From: Ornithinibacillus halophilus
GTDB taxonomy: Bacteria > Bacillota > Bacilli > Bacillales > Amphibacillaceae
Assembly (NCBI RefSeq): GCF_900129485.1
Contig: NZ_FQVW01000011.1
Span: 1-64,000 of the forward strand
Direction of reading: 5' to 3'
DNA length: 64,000 bases
The notes beneath the pieces are model-generated. The model had not been told where the DNA came from and made no database searches. It worked only from the letters and a program-made list of their open reading frames with translations. Made by a program: the position numbers and the translations under genes. Of this stretch, positions 9,103-20,095 are shown piece after piece (within the stretch, counting starts at the first letter, position 1; every line of letters begins with the position of its first letter).

Positions 9103-10473
9103 ATGAGTGAATGGGCTGATCGTACGCCACCACATAATCTGGAAGCAGAACAGGCGGTTATTGGTGCAATCTTTCTTGAGCCAGAGGCATTTTCATCAGC
9201 TTCTGAGTTACTGATGCCACAGGATTTCTATCGTGTAAGTCACCAACTTATCTTTGAAGCAATGCTAACCCTTTCAGATCGTGGTGAGCCAATCGACCTC
9301 GTTACGGTTACCACATTATTAAATAACAATGACCAATTAGAAGATGTTGGTGGAGTATCCTATTTATCGGAACTAGCTGAAAGTGTTCCAACAGCTGCTA
9401 ACATTGTTTATTATAGTAAAATTGTAGAAGAGAAGGCATTACTACGCCGACTCATTAGAACTGCGACAGACATCGTTACAACGTCATTTTCAAAGGAAGA
9501 CGACGTTGAAGATGTTTTGAATGAAGCAGAGAAAAACATATTAGAAGTATCTGGACGTAAAAATTCAGGTTCTTTTAAAGTGATAAAAGATGTGCTAATA
9601 GATGTATATGACAAGATTGAACAGCTACATCAGCAAAAAGAAGATGTAACAGGTATTCCTACAGGTTATCGTGACTTAGATAAAATTACTTCTGGTTTTC
9701 AGCGTAACGACTTAATTATTATTGCTGCACGTCCATCAGTAGGGAAAACTGCTTTTGCCTTAAACATTGCTCAAAGTGTTGCCGTAAATACAGATGAAAA
9801 TGTCGCTATCTTTAGTTTAGAGATGGGGGCAGATCAGTTAGTCCAACGTATGCTTTGTGCTGAAGGAAATATTGATGCCCAACGTCTTCGTACAGGAAGC
9901 CTTGAGCCAGATGATTGGGGTAAGTTAACGATGGCAATGGGGTCCTTATCAAATGCAGGAGTTTATATCGATGATACACCTGGTATTCGTGTGAGTGAAA
10001 TTCGCTCTAAGTGTCGTCGATTGAAACAAGAACATGGATTAGGTATGATCCTAATCGATTACTTGCAATTGATCCAAGGTAGTGGAAAATCAGGAGAAAA
10101 CCGACAACAAGAGGTTTCGGAGATTTCCCGTCAATTAAAAGGACTAGCTCGTGAATTAAACGTTCCTTTAATTGCTCTATCTCAGCTTTCTCGTGGAGTA
10201 GAGCAGCGTCAAGATAAACGCCCAATGATGTCTGATTTACGTGAATCAGGAAGTATTGAGCAGGATGCCGATATTGTTGGCTTCCTATATCGTGATGACT
10301 ATTATGACAAAGAATCAGAGAAACAAAATATTATCGAAATCATTCTTGCTAAGCAACGTAATGGTCCAGTTGGTACCGTAGAGTTGGCCTTCGTAAAAGA
10401 GTATAACAAGTTCGTTGATTTGGACCATCGCTATCAAGCAAGTGATGTTCCACCAGAACCAATGCAAGTGTAA
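9103..10473 (+). CDS. dnaC: Replicative DNA helicase (DnaB-type, called DnaC in Bacillus)
   Basis: 456-residue hexameric helicase that unwinds the replication fork. The N-terminal DnaB domain spans about 1-110 (TPPHNLEAEQAVIGAI) and the RecA-like motor about 175-445. Walker A is ARPSVGKTA near 206, Walker B is LGMILIDYLQL near 310, and the arginine-finger region is SDLRESGSIEQDAD near 383. A strong AAGGAGGAGG precedes the start. No intein or intron interrupts it. Confidence 0.98.
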   Translation: MSEWADRTPPHNLEAEQAVIGAIFLEPEAFSSASELLMPQDFYRVSHQLIFEAMLTLSDRGEPIDLVTVTTLLNNNDQLEDVGGVSYLSELAESVPTAANIVYYSKIVEEKALLRRLIRTATDIVTTSFSKEDDVEDVLNEAEKNILEVSGRKNSGSFKVIKDVLIDVYDKIEQLHQQKEDVTGIPTGYRDLDKITSGFQRNDLIIIAARPSVGKTAFALNIAQSVAVNTDENVAIFSLEMGADQLVQRMLCAEGNIDAQRLRTGSLEPDDWGKLTMAMGSLSNAGVYIDDTPGIRVSEIRSKCRRLKQEHGLGMILIDYLQLIQGSGKSGENRQQEVSEISRQLKGLARELNVPLIALSQLSRGVEQRQDKRPMMSDLRESGSIEQDADIVGFLYRDDYYDKESEKQNIIEIILAKQRNGPVGTVELAFVKEYNKFVDLDHRYQASDVPPEPMQV

Positions 10474-10477
10474 ATTT

Positions 10478-10527
10478 AAAACGCATGGTATTCCTCCTTA
10501 TATGTGAGGTACCGTGCGTTTTTTTGT
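10478..10527 (+). terminator. Terminator after dnaC
   Basis: Long hairpin in which ACGCATGGTATTCCTC pairs with GAGGTACCGTGCGT, followed by seven T. It ends the yybS-gdpP-rplI-dnaC transcript. Confidence 0.88.
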
Positions 10528-10541
10528 GGATGTTTTACAAA

Positions 10542-10814
10542 TATAACGGAATTAGGATTCATCTAGTGTGTGAGGTGGTCCCTGGTTCCGTTAAATGGCA
10601 AAAATAGCGTTTAAACGGACATCAGCTGGTTCCTCATTCCGTTATAGGCCCAAAACTAGTATTAAATAGGGTATTCACAGATCGATAACGGAACTAGGAT
10701 TACATAACGAGTCTAAAAGTGCTGATTTTCATGGAATAACGGAACGAGGATTCATCTATTATGTGAAGTGGTCCCTAGTTCCGATAAATGAACATCAACC
10801 AGGGGAATTCCGTT
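10542..10814. repeat. Cluster of short interspersed palindromic repeats
   Basis: Two near-identical copies of about 55 bp (10542-10596 and 10736-10790) share ATAACGGAA-N3-AGGATTCATCTA and GTGGTCCCT-GTTCCG; their ends are mutually inverted (TAACGGAA / TTCCGTTA). Partial or diverged copies lie at about 10612-10647 and 10684-10703, and a lone TTCCGTTA half at about 10807. No reading frame or transposase is present. The unit resembles a non-autonomous, probably genome-wide, repeat family. Confidence 0.75.
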
Positions 10815-10881
10815 AATAAACCACAATGCTAAACAAAAGTCGATATTTAGAGTTCACTCCAACCAATAGAATAATTTCCTC

Positions 10882-10925
10882 ATAACCGAATATTCTAGAT
10901 TGATATTTTCATAATGTTCGCCTTT
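10882..10925. promoter_or_regulatory. PurR box pair (purA operator)
   Basis: ATAACCGAATATT (10882-10894) and, in opposite orientation, AATGTTCGCCTTT (10913-10925) each match the Bacillus PurBox consensus AWWWCCGAACWWT with one or two mismatches. Paired inverted PurBoxes about 16-18 bp apart are the known operator form for PurR, which represses purA. The pair lies 86 bp upstream of the purA start, in the expected place. Confidence 0.7.
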
Positions 10926-10996
10926 GCATTGACTAATAAGCTATATATTGATAAACTTACTCATGGTTATAATAAAAATGCAAATTAGTAAATTAA

Positions 10997-12301
<1,305 letters not shown>

Positions 12302-12328
12302 GATGATAATTTAATAATTAAAGTTAAT

Positions 12329-12373
12329 GCAAAATCTGAACTTGATATTCAAAGTTTAGATTTTGCTTTTTTA
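12329..12373 (+). terminator. Terminator after purA
   Basis: GCAAAATCTGAACTT pairs with AAGTTTAGATTTTGC around a short loop and is followed by a T-run. Confidence 0.87.
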
Positions 12374-12740
12374 TTAACAATAATAGCTATTTGTTTCAAT
12401 GGAAAACAGTCGCTCTCTGCCTTTCTTTTTACAATAGTACTTTTGTAATGGAATACCGAAAAATAATATTTTGTTACACTTTGTAATATATTTGTAAAAA
12501 TTTATTAAAACCTGATAAAACACTAGCAGAATCACACTTTTTCAACAAAATATTAGGCGAAATACTTGTGAAAAGGTAAAAAGATGTTACTTATTATACA
12601 TTTACTTTACATTTTACAAATTTTGTACACTAGGTCTACTAACCTATGGTAAAGTAGTAGATGGTAAATGAAAAATATTATTGATAGAAAATTTAAATAG
12701 ATTATAGCTTTAGATTTTATAAATGAGGGGGAATACACAC
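12374..12740 (+). promoter_or_regulatory. Long 5' region of the M23 hydrolase gene with a WalR-type box
   Basis: This 367-bp gene-free stretch contains TGTAAT-N5-TGTAAA at 12482-12498, an exact match to the WalR consensus TGTWAH-N5-TGTWAH. A further near-match lies on the other strand near 12597-12613. The gene downstream is a cell wall hydrolase and the walRK operon follows it, which makes WalR control likely. I could not fix the promoter hexamers with confidence. Confidence 0.6.
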
Positions 12741-14219
12741 GTGTTCCAGTTTAAGAATAGAGAAAGTAATAAAAATCATAAACCAAATCTAGTAAAGAAA
12801 ATAGCCTTAACAACTACATTGGGAATGATGATTACTTTTGGTGTAGTATTTGCAGAAGAAACACAAGGTGTTCAAACGGTTCATCATGTCTATGTAGATG
12901 GGAAGCACTTAGGTGAAATAAGTGATCGTTCTATCGTTGAAGAAATTATAGAGAAAAAAATAGAAGCAGGTAAAGAGACATATGAAAATGTTGATGTAAC
13001 AGTTGGAGAAGATATCTCATATGTAACTGAACTAGCTTTTAATCCTTCTTTTAGCAACCAACAAGTTTCTAATAGATTAGAAGATTTATTGTCAGTGAAA
13101 GCAGAAGCTGTTGAATTAAAGATTGATGATGAAACAGTTGGTTACTTTAAAGATGAAGTCGAAGCAGAGACAACACTGCAAGAGTATAAATTAAAATATG
13201 TAGATGAAGAGATTTTAGAACAACTTGAAGCACAGTCCCAAGCAGACGTAGAAATAGATGGCCCACACATTGCTGATGAGCCAAAAACAACAGAACTTGC
13301 TATTGGTGAATCTACTATATTAGACGTGACATTGTCCAAAGAAGTTTCACTTTCTGAAGAAAAAGTTAAACCAGATGAGATTTTATCTGTAGAGGATGGC
13401 CTTAAACTTTTAGAAAAAGGGACACTAACGGAAGAAAAACATCGTGTGAAAGAAGGAGAAGTTTTAGGGAAAATTGCTACGAATTATGACTTAACATTGG
13501 ACGAATTGTTGGAATTAAATCCATCACTTTCTGAGGATTCCTTATTACAGATTGATCAAGAAATAAATGTAACAGCATTAAAACCTTTCATCGATGTTAT
13601 CGTAATAAAAGAAGAGAAAAAAGCCGAAGAGATTTCCTACCAGACAGAAGTTGTAGAATCTGAGGAATTATATAAAGGAGATCAAAAGGTAAGACAAAAT
13701 GGTTCAAAAGGTAAAAAAGAAGTTCAATACCGCATCGAAATTAAAAATGGACAAGTTGCCGATAAAGAAGTTATTGAAGAAGAAGTTATTAAAGAACCAG
13801 TAAATAAAGTTATCGTAAAAGGAACAAAAGTTATCCCTTCTCGTGGAACAGGTGAGTTTAGCTGGCCAACAGTTGGTGGTTATATTTCTAGTCATGTCGG
13901 TCAGCGTTGGGGAAGATTGCATAAAGGAATTGACATTGCTAGACCTAGTAATCGTGCCATACTAGCAGCTGATAATGGAACTGTAGTAGAAGCTAGATAT
14001 GATGGTGGATTTGGGAATAAAGTAGTGATTAACCACAACAATGGTTATAAAACAGTGTATGCACATTTATCTTCTATAAAAGTACGTGTTGGTCAAACAG
14101 TACCAAAGGGAACAACAATCGGAATTATGGGATCAACTGGAAACTCAACTGGTGTACATTTACACTTTGAATTATATAAAAATGGTGTTTTAAAGAATCC
14201 GTTAAATTATTTGTACTAA
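12741..14219 (+). CDS. Secreted/anchored LysM-G5-M23 peptidoglycan endopeptidase
   Basis: 492-residue cell wall hydrolase. A basic N-terminus and one hydrophobic segment (about 18-38, ending VFAEE) act as signal or anchor. A long acidic region follows, then a LysM repeat near 233-280, a G5 domain near 285-365 and a C-terminal M23 metallopeptidase near 375-490. The zinc ligands are visible in HKGIDIA and HLHFELY. The likely start is GTG 12741, 10 nt after GAGGGG; the in-frame ATG at 12723 overlaps that site. It would cleave peptide cross-bridges during wall growth. It lies directly upstream of walRK with a WalR-type box. Confidence 0.9.
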   Translation: MFQFKNRESNKNHKPNLVKKIALTTTLGMMITFGVVFAEETQGVQTVHHVYVDGKHLGEISDRSIVEEIIEKKIEAGKETYENVDVTVGEDISYVTELAFNPSFSNQQVSNRLEDLLSVKAEAVELKIDDETVGYFKDEVEAETTLQEYKLKYVDEEILEQLEAQSQADVEIDGPHIADEPKTTELAIGESTILDVTLSKEVSLSEEKVKPDEILSVEDGLKLLEKGTLTEEKHRVKEGEVLGKIATNYDLTLDELLELNPSLSEDSLLQIDQEINVTALKPFIDVIVIKEEKKAEEISYQTEVVESEELYKGDQKVRQNGSKGKKEVQYRIEIKNGQVADKEVIEEEVIKEPVNKVIVKGTKVIPSRGTGEFSWPTVGGYISSHVGQRWGRLHKGIDIARPSNRAILAADNGTVVEARYDGGFGNKVVINHNNGYKTVYAHLSSIKVRVGQTVPKGTTIGIMGSTGNSTGVHLHFELYKNGVLKNPLNYLY

Positions 14220-14225
14220 TATAAA

Positions 14226-14275
14226 ACAAGGCTAATTCATAAAAATACATTATGAATTAGCCTGTTTTCTTTTTA
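14226..14275 (+). terminator. Terminator after the M23 gene
   Basis: AGGCTAATTCATAA pairs perfectly with TTATGAATTAGCCT over a short loop, and GTTTTCTTTTT follows. It separates this gene from the walRK operon. Confidence 0.88.
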
Positions 14276-14432
14276 ACAGTTTGGAAAGAACTATATTGAT
14301 ATGGATACTTGAGAGCGCACTCTAGCTTTTCTTATCGGAAGGAAAGACATTTGCAGTAAAATACGATAAAATAGGGATAAGTATATATAAGTAGATTATT
14401 GATTTACATTTAAATAAAAAGGAAGTGATATC

Positions 14433-15137
14433 GTGTCACAGAAAATTTTAGTGGTAGACGATGAACAGCCGATTGCAGATATATTAAAATTCAACTTAGA
14501 AAAAGAAGGTTATGAAGTAGTATGTGCCTATGATGGTGAAGAAGCAGTTCAACTAGCCGATTCAGAAAAACCAGATTTAGTTTTATTAGACATTATGTTA
14601 CCGAAAAAAGATGGTAATGAAGTTTGTCGTGAAATCAGAAAGACACAAACCATGCCAATTATTATGTTAACAGCAAAAGACTCCGAAATAGATAAAGTTC
14701 TAGGACTAGAACTAGGTGCTGATGATTATGTTACGAAACCGTTTAGTAATCGAGAATTAATTGCACGCGTAAAAGCAAATTTACGTCGTCAGCAACATGT
14801 ACCAGAGGATGTAGATAATCAATCGAAGGATATTGTAATCGATAGCCTTATCATTCACCCAGATGCATACACAGTGTCTCGTGATGGAGTGGAGATTGAA
14901 CTAACACATCGTGAATTTGAGCTATTACATTATCTGGCAAGACATATAGGGCAAGTTATGACAAGAGAACATTTATTAGAAACCGTTTGGGGATATGACT
15001 ACTTTGGTGATGTTCGGACGGTAGATGTAACAGTACGACGCTTACGAGAAAAAATAGAGGAGAATCCAAGTAACCCGATGTGGATTGTAACACGTCGTGG
15101 AGTTGGTTATTATTTACGTAATCCGAAGCAGGAGTAG
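14433..15137 (+). CDS. walR: Response regulator WalR (YycF)
   Basis: 234-residue OmpR/PhoB-type regulator, the essential activator and repressor of cell wall hydrolase genes. The receiver domain (about 1-120) has the acidic pair DDEQ, the phospho-acceptor in LVLLDIMLP and the Lys in TKPF. The winged-helix DNA-binding domain (about 130-232) contains [13 protein letters not shown]. Translation starts at GTG 14433 after AAGGAAGTGAT. It is followed after 5 nt by walK and then walHIJ-htrA. Confidence 0.98.
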   Translation: MSQKILVVDDEQPIADILKFNLEKEGYEVVCAYDGEEAVQLADSEKPDLVLLDIMLPKKDGNEVCREIRKTQTMPIIMLTAKDSEIDKVLGLELGADDYVTKPFSNRELIARVKANLRRQQHVPEDVDNQSKDIVIDSLIIHPDAYTVSRDGVEIELTHREFELLHYLARHIGQVMTREHLLETVWGYDYFGDVRTVDVTVRRLREKIEENPSNPMWIVTRRGVGYYLRNPKQE

Positions 15138-15142
15138 GTTTT

Positions 15143-16972
15143 ATGCATAAAATTGGTTTCTTTCGTTCGATTCAGCTTAAGTTTATCATTATTTACATTC
15201 TATTATTACTGGTTGCTGTTCAATTGATTGGCTCTTATGTTGCTAGTGTGTTGGAGGAAGAATTAACAGGCAACTTTACCAGTTCCATTGATGACCGAGT
15301 GGATGTTTTAACGTACTACTTGGGAGAAGCATTTAGTAAAGATAGAAGTGATGAGAATAGCCCTTCGCTGGTTGATGACGTCCAAGGGATTGTTCGTGAC
15401 ATTGATACGACGAATACTTGGAGCTTATTAGTAGTTGATAGCCAAAGTCGTGTGCTTGCTACAAATGATCATAATATGGATGACAACGTAGGTAAAAAAA
15501 CAACACTTGATACGGTTCAAAGAGCGTTATTAACAGGTACAGAACAACCAGATACTTTATACGACTTAGAAAATGGAACGCGTATTTATGTTAATGCCGT
15601 TCCTTTGTTAAATGAAAATAACAATCCAGTAGGTGTCATCTATTTCGAATCTTCTTTGGAAGAGGTATACAACCAGTTAGAGAATATCAATGATATCTTC
15701 TTAAGAGGTTCGATTTTAGCCATTGTTATATCTGCCATTCTTGGGATTTTTGTTGCTAGAGCAATAACAAAACCAATCAAGGAAATGAGAAGACAGGCCC
15801 TTACTATGGCAAAAGGTGACTTTACACAAAAGGTTAATATATATGGACAAGATGAAATTGGGCAATTGGCTGAAACATTCAATGACTTAAATGACCGATT
15901 GAAGCATTCTTATGCAACAATTGAAGAAGAACGTAGAAAGCTTAGCTCCGTATTATCTAACATGTCTGATGGTGTTATTGCTACCGACCTTACAGGTGCA
16001 GTCACACTAATGAATGAGGCTGCCGGAAAGCTGATTAGTCAGGATCCAGAAGTTAGCCAAGGGAAGCAGTTATTAGATGTATTGCATTTAGACGAAAAAG
16101 TTGTAGATATTTCAGAACTTCAAGACAGTGGTTCAATGATTATTGACTTTAGCGATGAAGAACAAATTTTCTTATTAAGAGCTAATTTCTCTACTGTGAC
16201 AGATGATGAAGAAGATATAACAGGTTTCATAACCGTACTAAGTGATGTCACGGAACAAGAGAAGCTAGAACAAGAACGCAGAGAGTTTGTTTCTAACGTA
16301 TCCCATGAGCTCCGAACGCCGCTAACAACAATGCGTAGTTATATGGAAGCATTAACAGATGGTGCTTGGGAGAATAAGGAGATTGCTCCTAAGTTTATGG
16401 GAGTAGTTCAGAACGAGACAGAGCGTATGATTCGCATGGTAAATGATTTGTTGCAACTATCAAGGATGGATAATAAAGATTATCGCTTGCAAAAAGAGAG
16501 AATGGATTTTATTGAATTCTTCCATCACATTATTGATCGATTTGAAATGAATGTCCCTGAAGGATTTCAGTTTAATAGAGACCTACCGAATCAGAGTTAT
16601 TATGTTTCAATTGATGTAGATAAGATGACACAGGTATTAGATAATGTTATTTCTAACGCTATCAAATATTCTCCAAACGGTGGAACGATTACTTTCCGTG
16701 TATCGAAACAGCGTTATCAGTTGCTCATTTCTGTTGAAGACCAAGGAATGGGAGTCGCTTATGACAAGCTTGATAAGATTTTTGATCGATTCTATCGAGC
16801 AGACAAAGCAAGAACGAGGAAATTTGGTGGGACAGGCTTAGGATTAGCTATTTCTAAAGAATTAGTCGAAGCCCATCACGGTAGAATATGGGCTAGCAGT
16901 AAAGAAGGCAAGGGGACTACAATTAACATTACTCTCCCGCTTATGGGTATGAAGCGGAGGAATCGTTCATGA
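15143..16972 (+). CDS. walK: Sensor histidine kinase WalK (YycG)
   Basis: 609-residue membrane kinase. TM1 lies about 11-33, an extracytoplasmic PDC/PAS-like sensor about 34-182, TM2 about 183-205, HAMP about 206-258, a cytoplasmic PAS about 262-370, HisKA with the phospho-acceptor His in NVSHELRTPLTT near 387, and HATPase_c with N, G1 (DQGMGV) and G2 (GTGLGLAIS) boxes. The domain order is the Firmicute WalK architecture. Its last codons overlap walH by 4 nt. Confidence 0.98.
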   Translation: MHKIGFFRSIQLKFIIIYILLLLVAVQLIGSYVASVLEEELTGNFTSSIDDRVDVLTYYLGEAFSKDRSDENSPSLVDDVQGIVRDIDTTNTWSLLVVDSQSRVLATNDHNMDDNVGKKTTLDTVQRALLTGTEQPDTLYDLENGTRIYVNAVPLLNENNNPVGVIYFESSLEEVYNQLENINDIFLRGSILAIVISAILGIFVARAITKPIKEMRRQALTMAKGDFTQKVNIYGQDEIGQLAETFNDLNDRLKHSYATIEEERRKLSSVLSNMSDGVIATDLTGAVTLMNEAAGKLISQDPEVSQGKQLLDVLHLDEKVVDISELQDSGSMIIDFSDEEQIFLLRANFSTVTDDEEDITGFITVLSDVTEQEKLEQERREFVSNVSHELRTPLTTMRSYMEALTDGAWENKEIAPKFMGVVQNETERMIRMVNDLLQLSRMDNKDYRLQKERMDFIEFFHHIIDRFEMNVPEGFQFNRDLPNQSYYVSIDVDKMTQVLDNVISNAIKYSPNGGTITFRVSKQRYQLLISVEDQGMGVAYDKLDKIFDRFYRADKARTRKFGGTGLGLAISKELVEAHHGRIWASSKEGKGTTINITLPLMGMKRRNRS

Positions 16973-18279
16973 AATTAGAAGTGGTTAAATCGTATGTATT
17001 AGTTATATTAGTGGGAATTAGTTTAATCCTCACATTTGCTCTATGGACATATCAACCAAATGAAGAATATTTGGATAGTGCTGACTATGTCCCAGAAGAA
17101 GAATTTAATTTAGGAGGAGAAGAACTGTCCATAAAGGATATAGTAGCTCCAAACTTATTTATTTTTCATAAATATAACAAACATTATGGTTTCCTGAACC
17201 CAGTACAGCAATCTGAACTATATGAAGATATGCAATCATGGACGTTATATGAATTCCGTGAAGAAGAGGCTAAAGAGCGACCTCAGCGTAATCACTTTGT
17301 AGAAGTAATCTATCCAATAGAAATACCAATGGATGTTGTTCCCAGTCTATTCAGCTTTAATAATTTAAGTGATATTCACTTACCGGATTGGTCCTTTCAA
17401 AGGGTGTATATCTTGTTTGAATCAGATAATATACTAACCATTCGATTCTTATCGATTGATGAAAGACGCCAAGTAGAAGTGAATGTCACAAATGGCAAAC
17501 ACTACGATAACTTATGGAGTAAAATGGCAACAACAGAAGATTTAGCATCCTATATTTCTTATAATGATTCAGAAACAAACCAACCAATCTATGTGCCTTC
17601 TGAAGATGTTGAACTATACAAGTACTCATTAACGATTCAAGAAAAAAGTCCAAGTTTATTAGAGCATGCATTATTTAATAATCCATCGGAAGTGATTCGA
17701 AACATATCGCCTAATAATGAGGCATATTACCAGGATGGTTCACGAACGATGAGAGTTTTTCCTAATGAATTGAGTATGGAATATGTAAATCCAAAAGAAG
17801 TACCTACACAAGCCTTAACAGTCTTTGAATTATTGGATTTAAGCATAAATAATATAAACGGATATAAAGGATGGATTAACGATTATCAATTAAGTGAAAT
17901 AGATCGTAACGAGAATCTGATACGATACAGGATGCATCATGAAGGATACCCAGTGTTTCATAATAATAATTTGGATATGATTGAACAACAATGGAGAAAT
18001 ACTCAATTGTATCAACAGATTAGTCCATTATATACCATTAGTAATTCATTTCCTGATGGTGAAAAAGTTACTTTGCCATCTGGAAGAGAAGTTTTAGATC
18101 ACTTAATGAATACAAATTATGAGTTAGGCAATATCACTGATATTCAAGTGGGATACAAGCTATATGAAGCATCTCAACGATATCGCTTATTATTAACTCC
18201 GACTTGGTATATGAAATATGATGGTAAATGGATTGAACTTATAATAGATGAAATTGATCAAAGTAAAGGGGTGAGCTGA
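16969..18279 (+). CDS. walH: WalK-regulating membrane protein WalH (YycH)
   Basis: 436-residue protein with one N-terminal membrane helix (about 9-28) and a large extracytoplasmic domain. In B. subtilis YycH and YycI bind WalK through their membrane helices and restrain it. The assignment rests on length, topology and operon position; sequence conservation in this family is low. The start overlaps the walK stop (ATGA), and walI follows after 2 nt. Confidence 0.9.
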   Translation: MKLEVVKSYVLVILVGISLILTFALWTYQPNEEYLDSADYVPEEEFNLGGEELSIKDIVAPNLFIFHKYNKHYGFLNPVQQSELYEDMQSWTLYEFREEEAKERPQRNHFVEVIYPIEIPMDVVPSLFSFNNLSDIHLPDWSFQRVYILFESDNILTIRFLSIDERRQVEVNVTNGKHYDNLWSKMATTEDLASYISYNDSETNQPIYVPSEDVELYKYSLTIQEKSPSLLEHALFNNPSEVIRNISPNNEAYYQDGSRTMRVFPNELSMEYVNPKEVPTQALTVFELLDLSINNINGYKGWINDYQLSEIDRNENLIRYRMHHEGYPVFHNNNLDMIEQQWRNTQLYQQISPLYTISNSFPDGEKVTLPSGREVLDHLMNTNYELGNITDIQVGYKLYEASQRYRLLLTPTWYMKYDGKWIELIIDEIDQSKGVS

Positions 18280-18281
18280 GG

Positions 18282-19202
18282 ATGCATTGGGGACAAATTA
18301 AAACTCTATTTATCCTCTGCTTTCTACTTCTTGATATCTATTTATTATATTTAGTGATGGTAAAACAAGAAGAAGCAGATATTGATACGAAAACAAATCC
18401 GGAAGTTTCAATAGAACAACAACTAGAGTCTGAGAATATTGTTATTGATACCGAATTACCAAAAGATCCAGATGATGAAGCTTTTATTTCAATAAATCAA
18501 CGAAGATTTAGTGAGGATGACCTTGAACAAATAGAGAAATTAAATAATCAACAAACAAAAGTGGTTGAAGATAAATTTATTATTTCTATTTTTGAAGAAC
18601 CTGTTGCTTTACCAGAAGACCCTGGTGAAGATATTATTAGTTCTATTGTCCAAAACAATGTGGTTTACCCTACTGAATATGAATTTGATAGTTGGAATAA
18701 AGACTTAAATGTTCTTGTCTTCTTTCAAAAGAAAAATGACCGTCCAGTATACTTTAATCAAAATGGTATGATTCTAGTCTTTTTAGATAATGAAAATAAA
18801 ATGATTGGTTACACCCAAAGTATGTTAGGTGAACCTTCTGTAAGAAATGATAAAAAGCCATTAATTAAACCAATTAGAGCTATTAAAGTGTTGTATGATA
18901 ATTTACAGCTTGGTTGGGGAGAAACGGTAACGGACATTGAAATGGGTTATCATATGATGCTTCCTCTTGATAATGGGGTACACGTATTAGTTCCAACATG
19001 GAAGGTAACGGTTGATGAAAATAAAAATCGTTATGTTAATGCTGTTGAGCGATTTGTGTTCCCTGTTAATGACAATGAAATGTTAATCGATGCTATTGAA
19101 ACCACCATAGAAAGAGTACGTTTAATTGAAGATGAAGCTGAATTAAAAATGGATTTAATTCAATGGCTGAACAGTAAAATTCAAGAGATTGAATCGGAGT
19201 GA
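18282..19202 (+). CDS. walI: WalK-regulating membrane protein WalI (YycI)
   Basis: 306-residue protein with a single N-terminal helix (about 8-25) and an extracytoplasmic domain of the YycH/YycI fold. The N-terminus MHWGQIKTLFILCFLLLDIYL is typical of YycI. It lies 2 nt after walH and 6 nt before walJ, so all are on one mRNA. It acts with WalH on the WalK membrane region. Confidence 0.92.
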   Translation: MHWGQIKTLFILCFLLLDIYLLYLVMVKQEEADIDTKTNPEVSIEQQLESENIVIDTELPKDPDDEAFISINQRRFSEDDLEQIEKLNNQQTKVVEDKFIISIFEEPVALPEDPGEDIISSIVQNNVVYPTEYEFDSWNKDLNVLVFFQKKNDRPVYFNQNGMILVFLDNENKMIGYTQSMLGEPSVRNDKKPLIKPIRAIKVLYDNLQLGWGETVTDIEMGYHMMLPLDNGVHVLVPTWKVTVDENKNRYVNAVERFVFPVNDNEMLIDAIETTIERVRLIEDEAELKMDLIQWLNSKIQEIESE

Positions 19203-19208
19203 GAAACC

Positions 19209-19994
19209 ATGACTTTACGTTTTAGTGTACTAGCATCAGGTAGTACAGGTAATGCGTTTTATATAGAATCAGAAAAAGAAAAGTTCCTTGTTGATGCAGG
19301 TTTAAGTGGAAAACAATTAGATCGTTTATTTGGGGAAGTATCTGTTAATCCTGCTGATTTATCAGGAATATTAGTTACACATGAGCATAGTGACCATATA
19401 AAAGGATTAGGAATTATAGCTAGAAAATATAATTTACCGATCTATGCGAATGAAAAAACATGGAATGCTATGGAGAAGTCCATTGGAAAGTTGACCACAG
19501 ATCAGAAATTCCATTTTGGGATGGAAGAGGTAAAGATATTTGGGGATATGGAGATAGAGTCCTTTGGAGTGTCCCATGATGCAGCAGAACCGATGTTTTA
19601 TACTTTCCGGCATCAAGGAAAAAAAGTAGCCTTAGTTACAGACCTTGGTTATGTTTCTGACCGTATTAAAAAGACAGTAGAAGAAGCAGATGCCTATATA
19701 TTTGAGGCGAACCATGATGTAGAAATGCTAAGAATGGGAAAATATCCTTGGAATTTAAAACGACGAATTTTAGGTGATTCTGGACATGTTTCGAATGAAG
19801 ACTGCGGACTAGCACTTGCTGATATTATAGGAAATAATACAAAGCGTGTGTATCTTGCTCATTTGAGTTTAGACAATAACATGAAGGAATTAGCTAGAAT
19901 GTCAGTTGATAGTGTATTAAAGGAAAGAGGAATTGAGTTAGATATTCAAGATACGGATCCTAACATGCCGACTCCCTTATATGAAGTAGGATAA
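19209..19994 (+). CDS. walJ: Metallo-beta-lactamase-fold hydrolase WalJ (YycJ)
   Basis: 261-residue MBL-fold protein. The metal-binding motif [10 protein letters not shown] lies near residue 57, further ligands are in DAAEP and EANHD, and a C-terminal HLSLDNN segment is present. YycJ is a DNA nuclease (5' exonuclease reported for the family) that is co-transcribed with walRK. The N-terminus [14 protein letters not shown] is diagnostic. Confidence 0.95.
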   Translation: MTLRFSVLASGSTGNAFYIESEKEKFLVDAGLSGKQLDRLFGEVSVNPADLSGILVTHEHSDHIKGLGIIARKYNLPIYANEKTWNAMEKSIGKLTTDQKFHFGMEEVKIFGDMEIESFGVSHDAAEPMFYTFRHQGKKVALVTDLGYVSDRIKKTVEEADAYIFEANHDVEMLRMGKYPWNLKRRILGDSGHVSNEDCGLALADIIGNNTKRVYLAHLSLDNNMKELARMSVDSVLKERGIELDIQDTDPNMPTPLYEVG

Positions 19995-20095
19995 TTTTTA
20001 AAAAGAGTCATCAATCGATGGATGATTAGAGGCAGGTTACGGAATACTATCTATTGTCTATTATATGTATTGTATGAACAAAGGGGTGGCTAATT

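Noticed and set aside
12471-12487. A second WalR box TGTTAC...TGTAAT just left of the accepted one
   Set aside because: The half-sites are 4 bp apart instead of 5, which places them off the helical phase needed.
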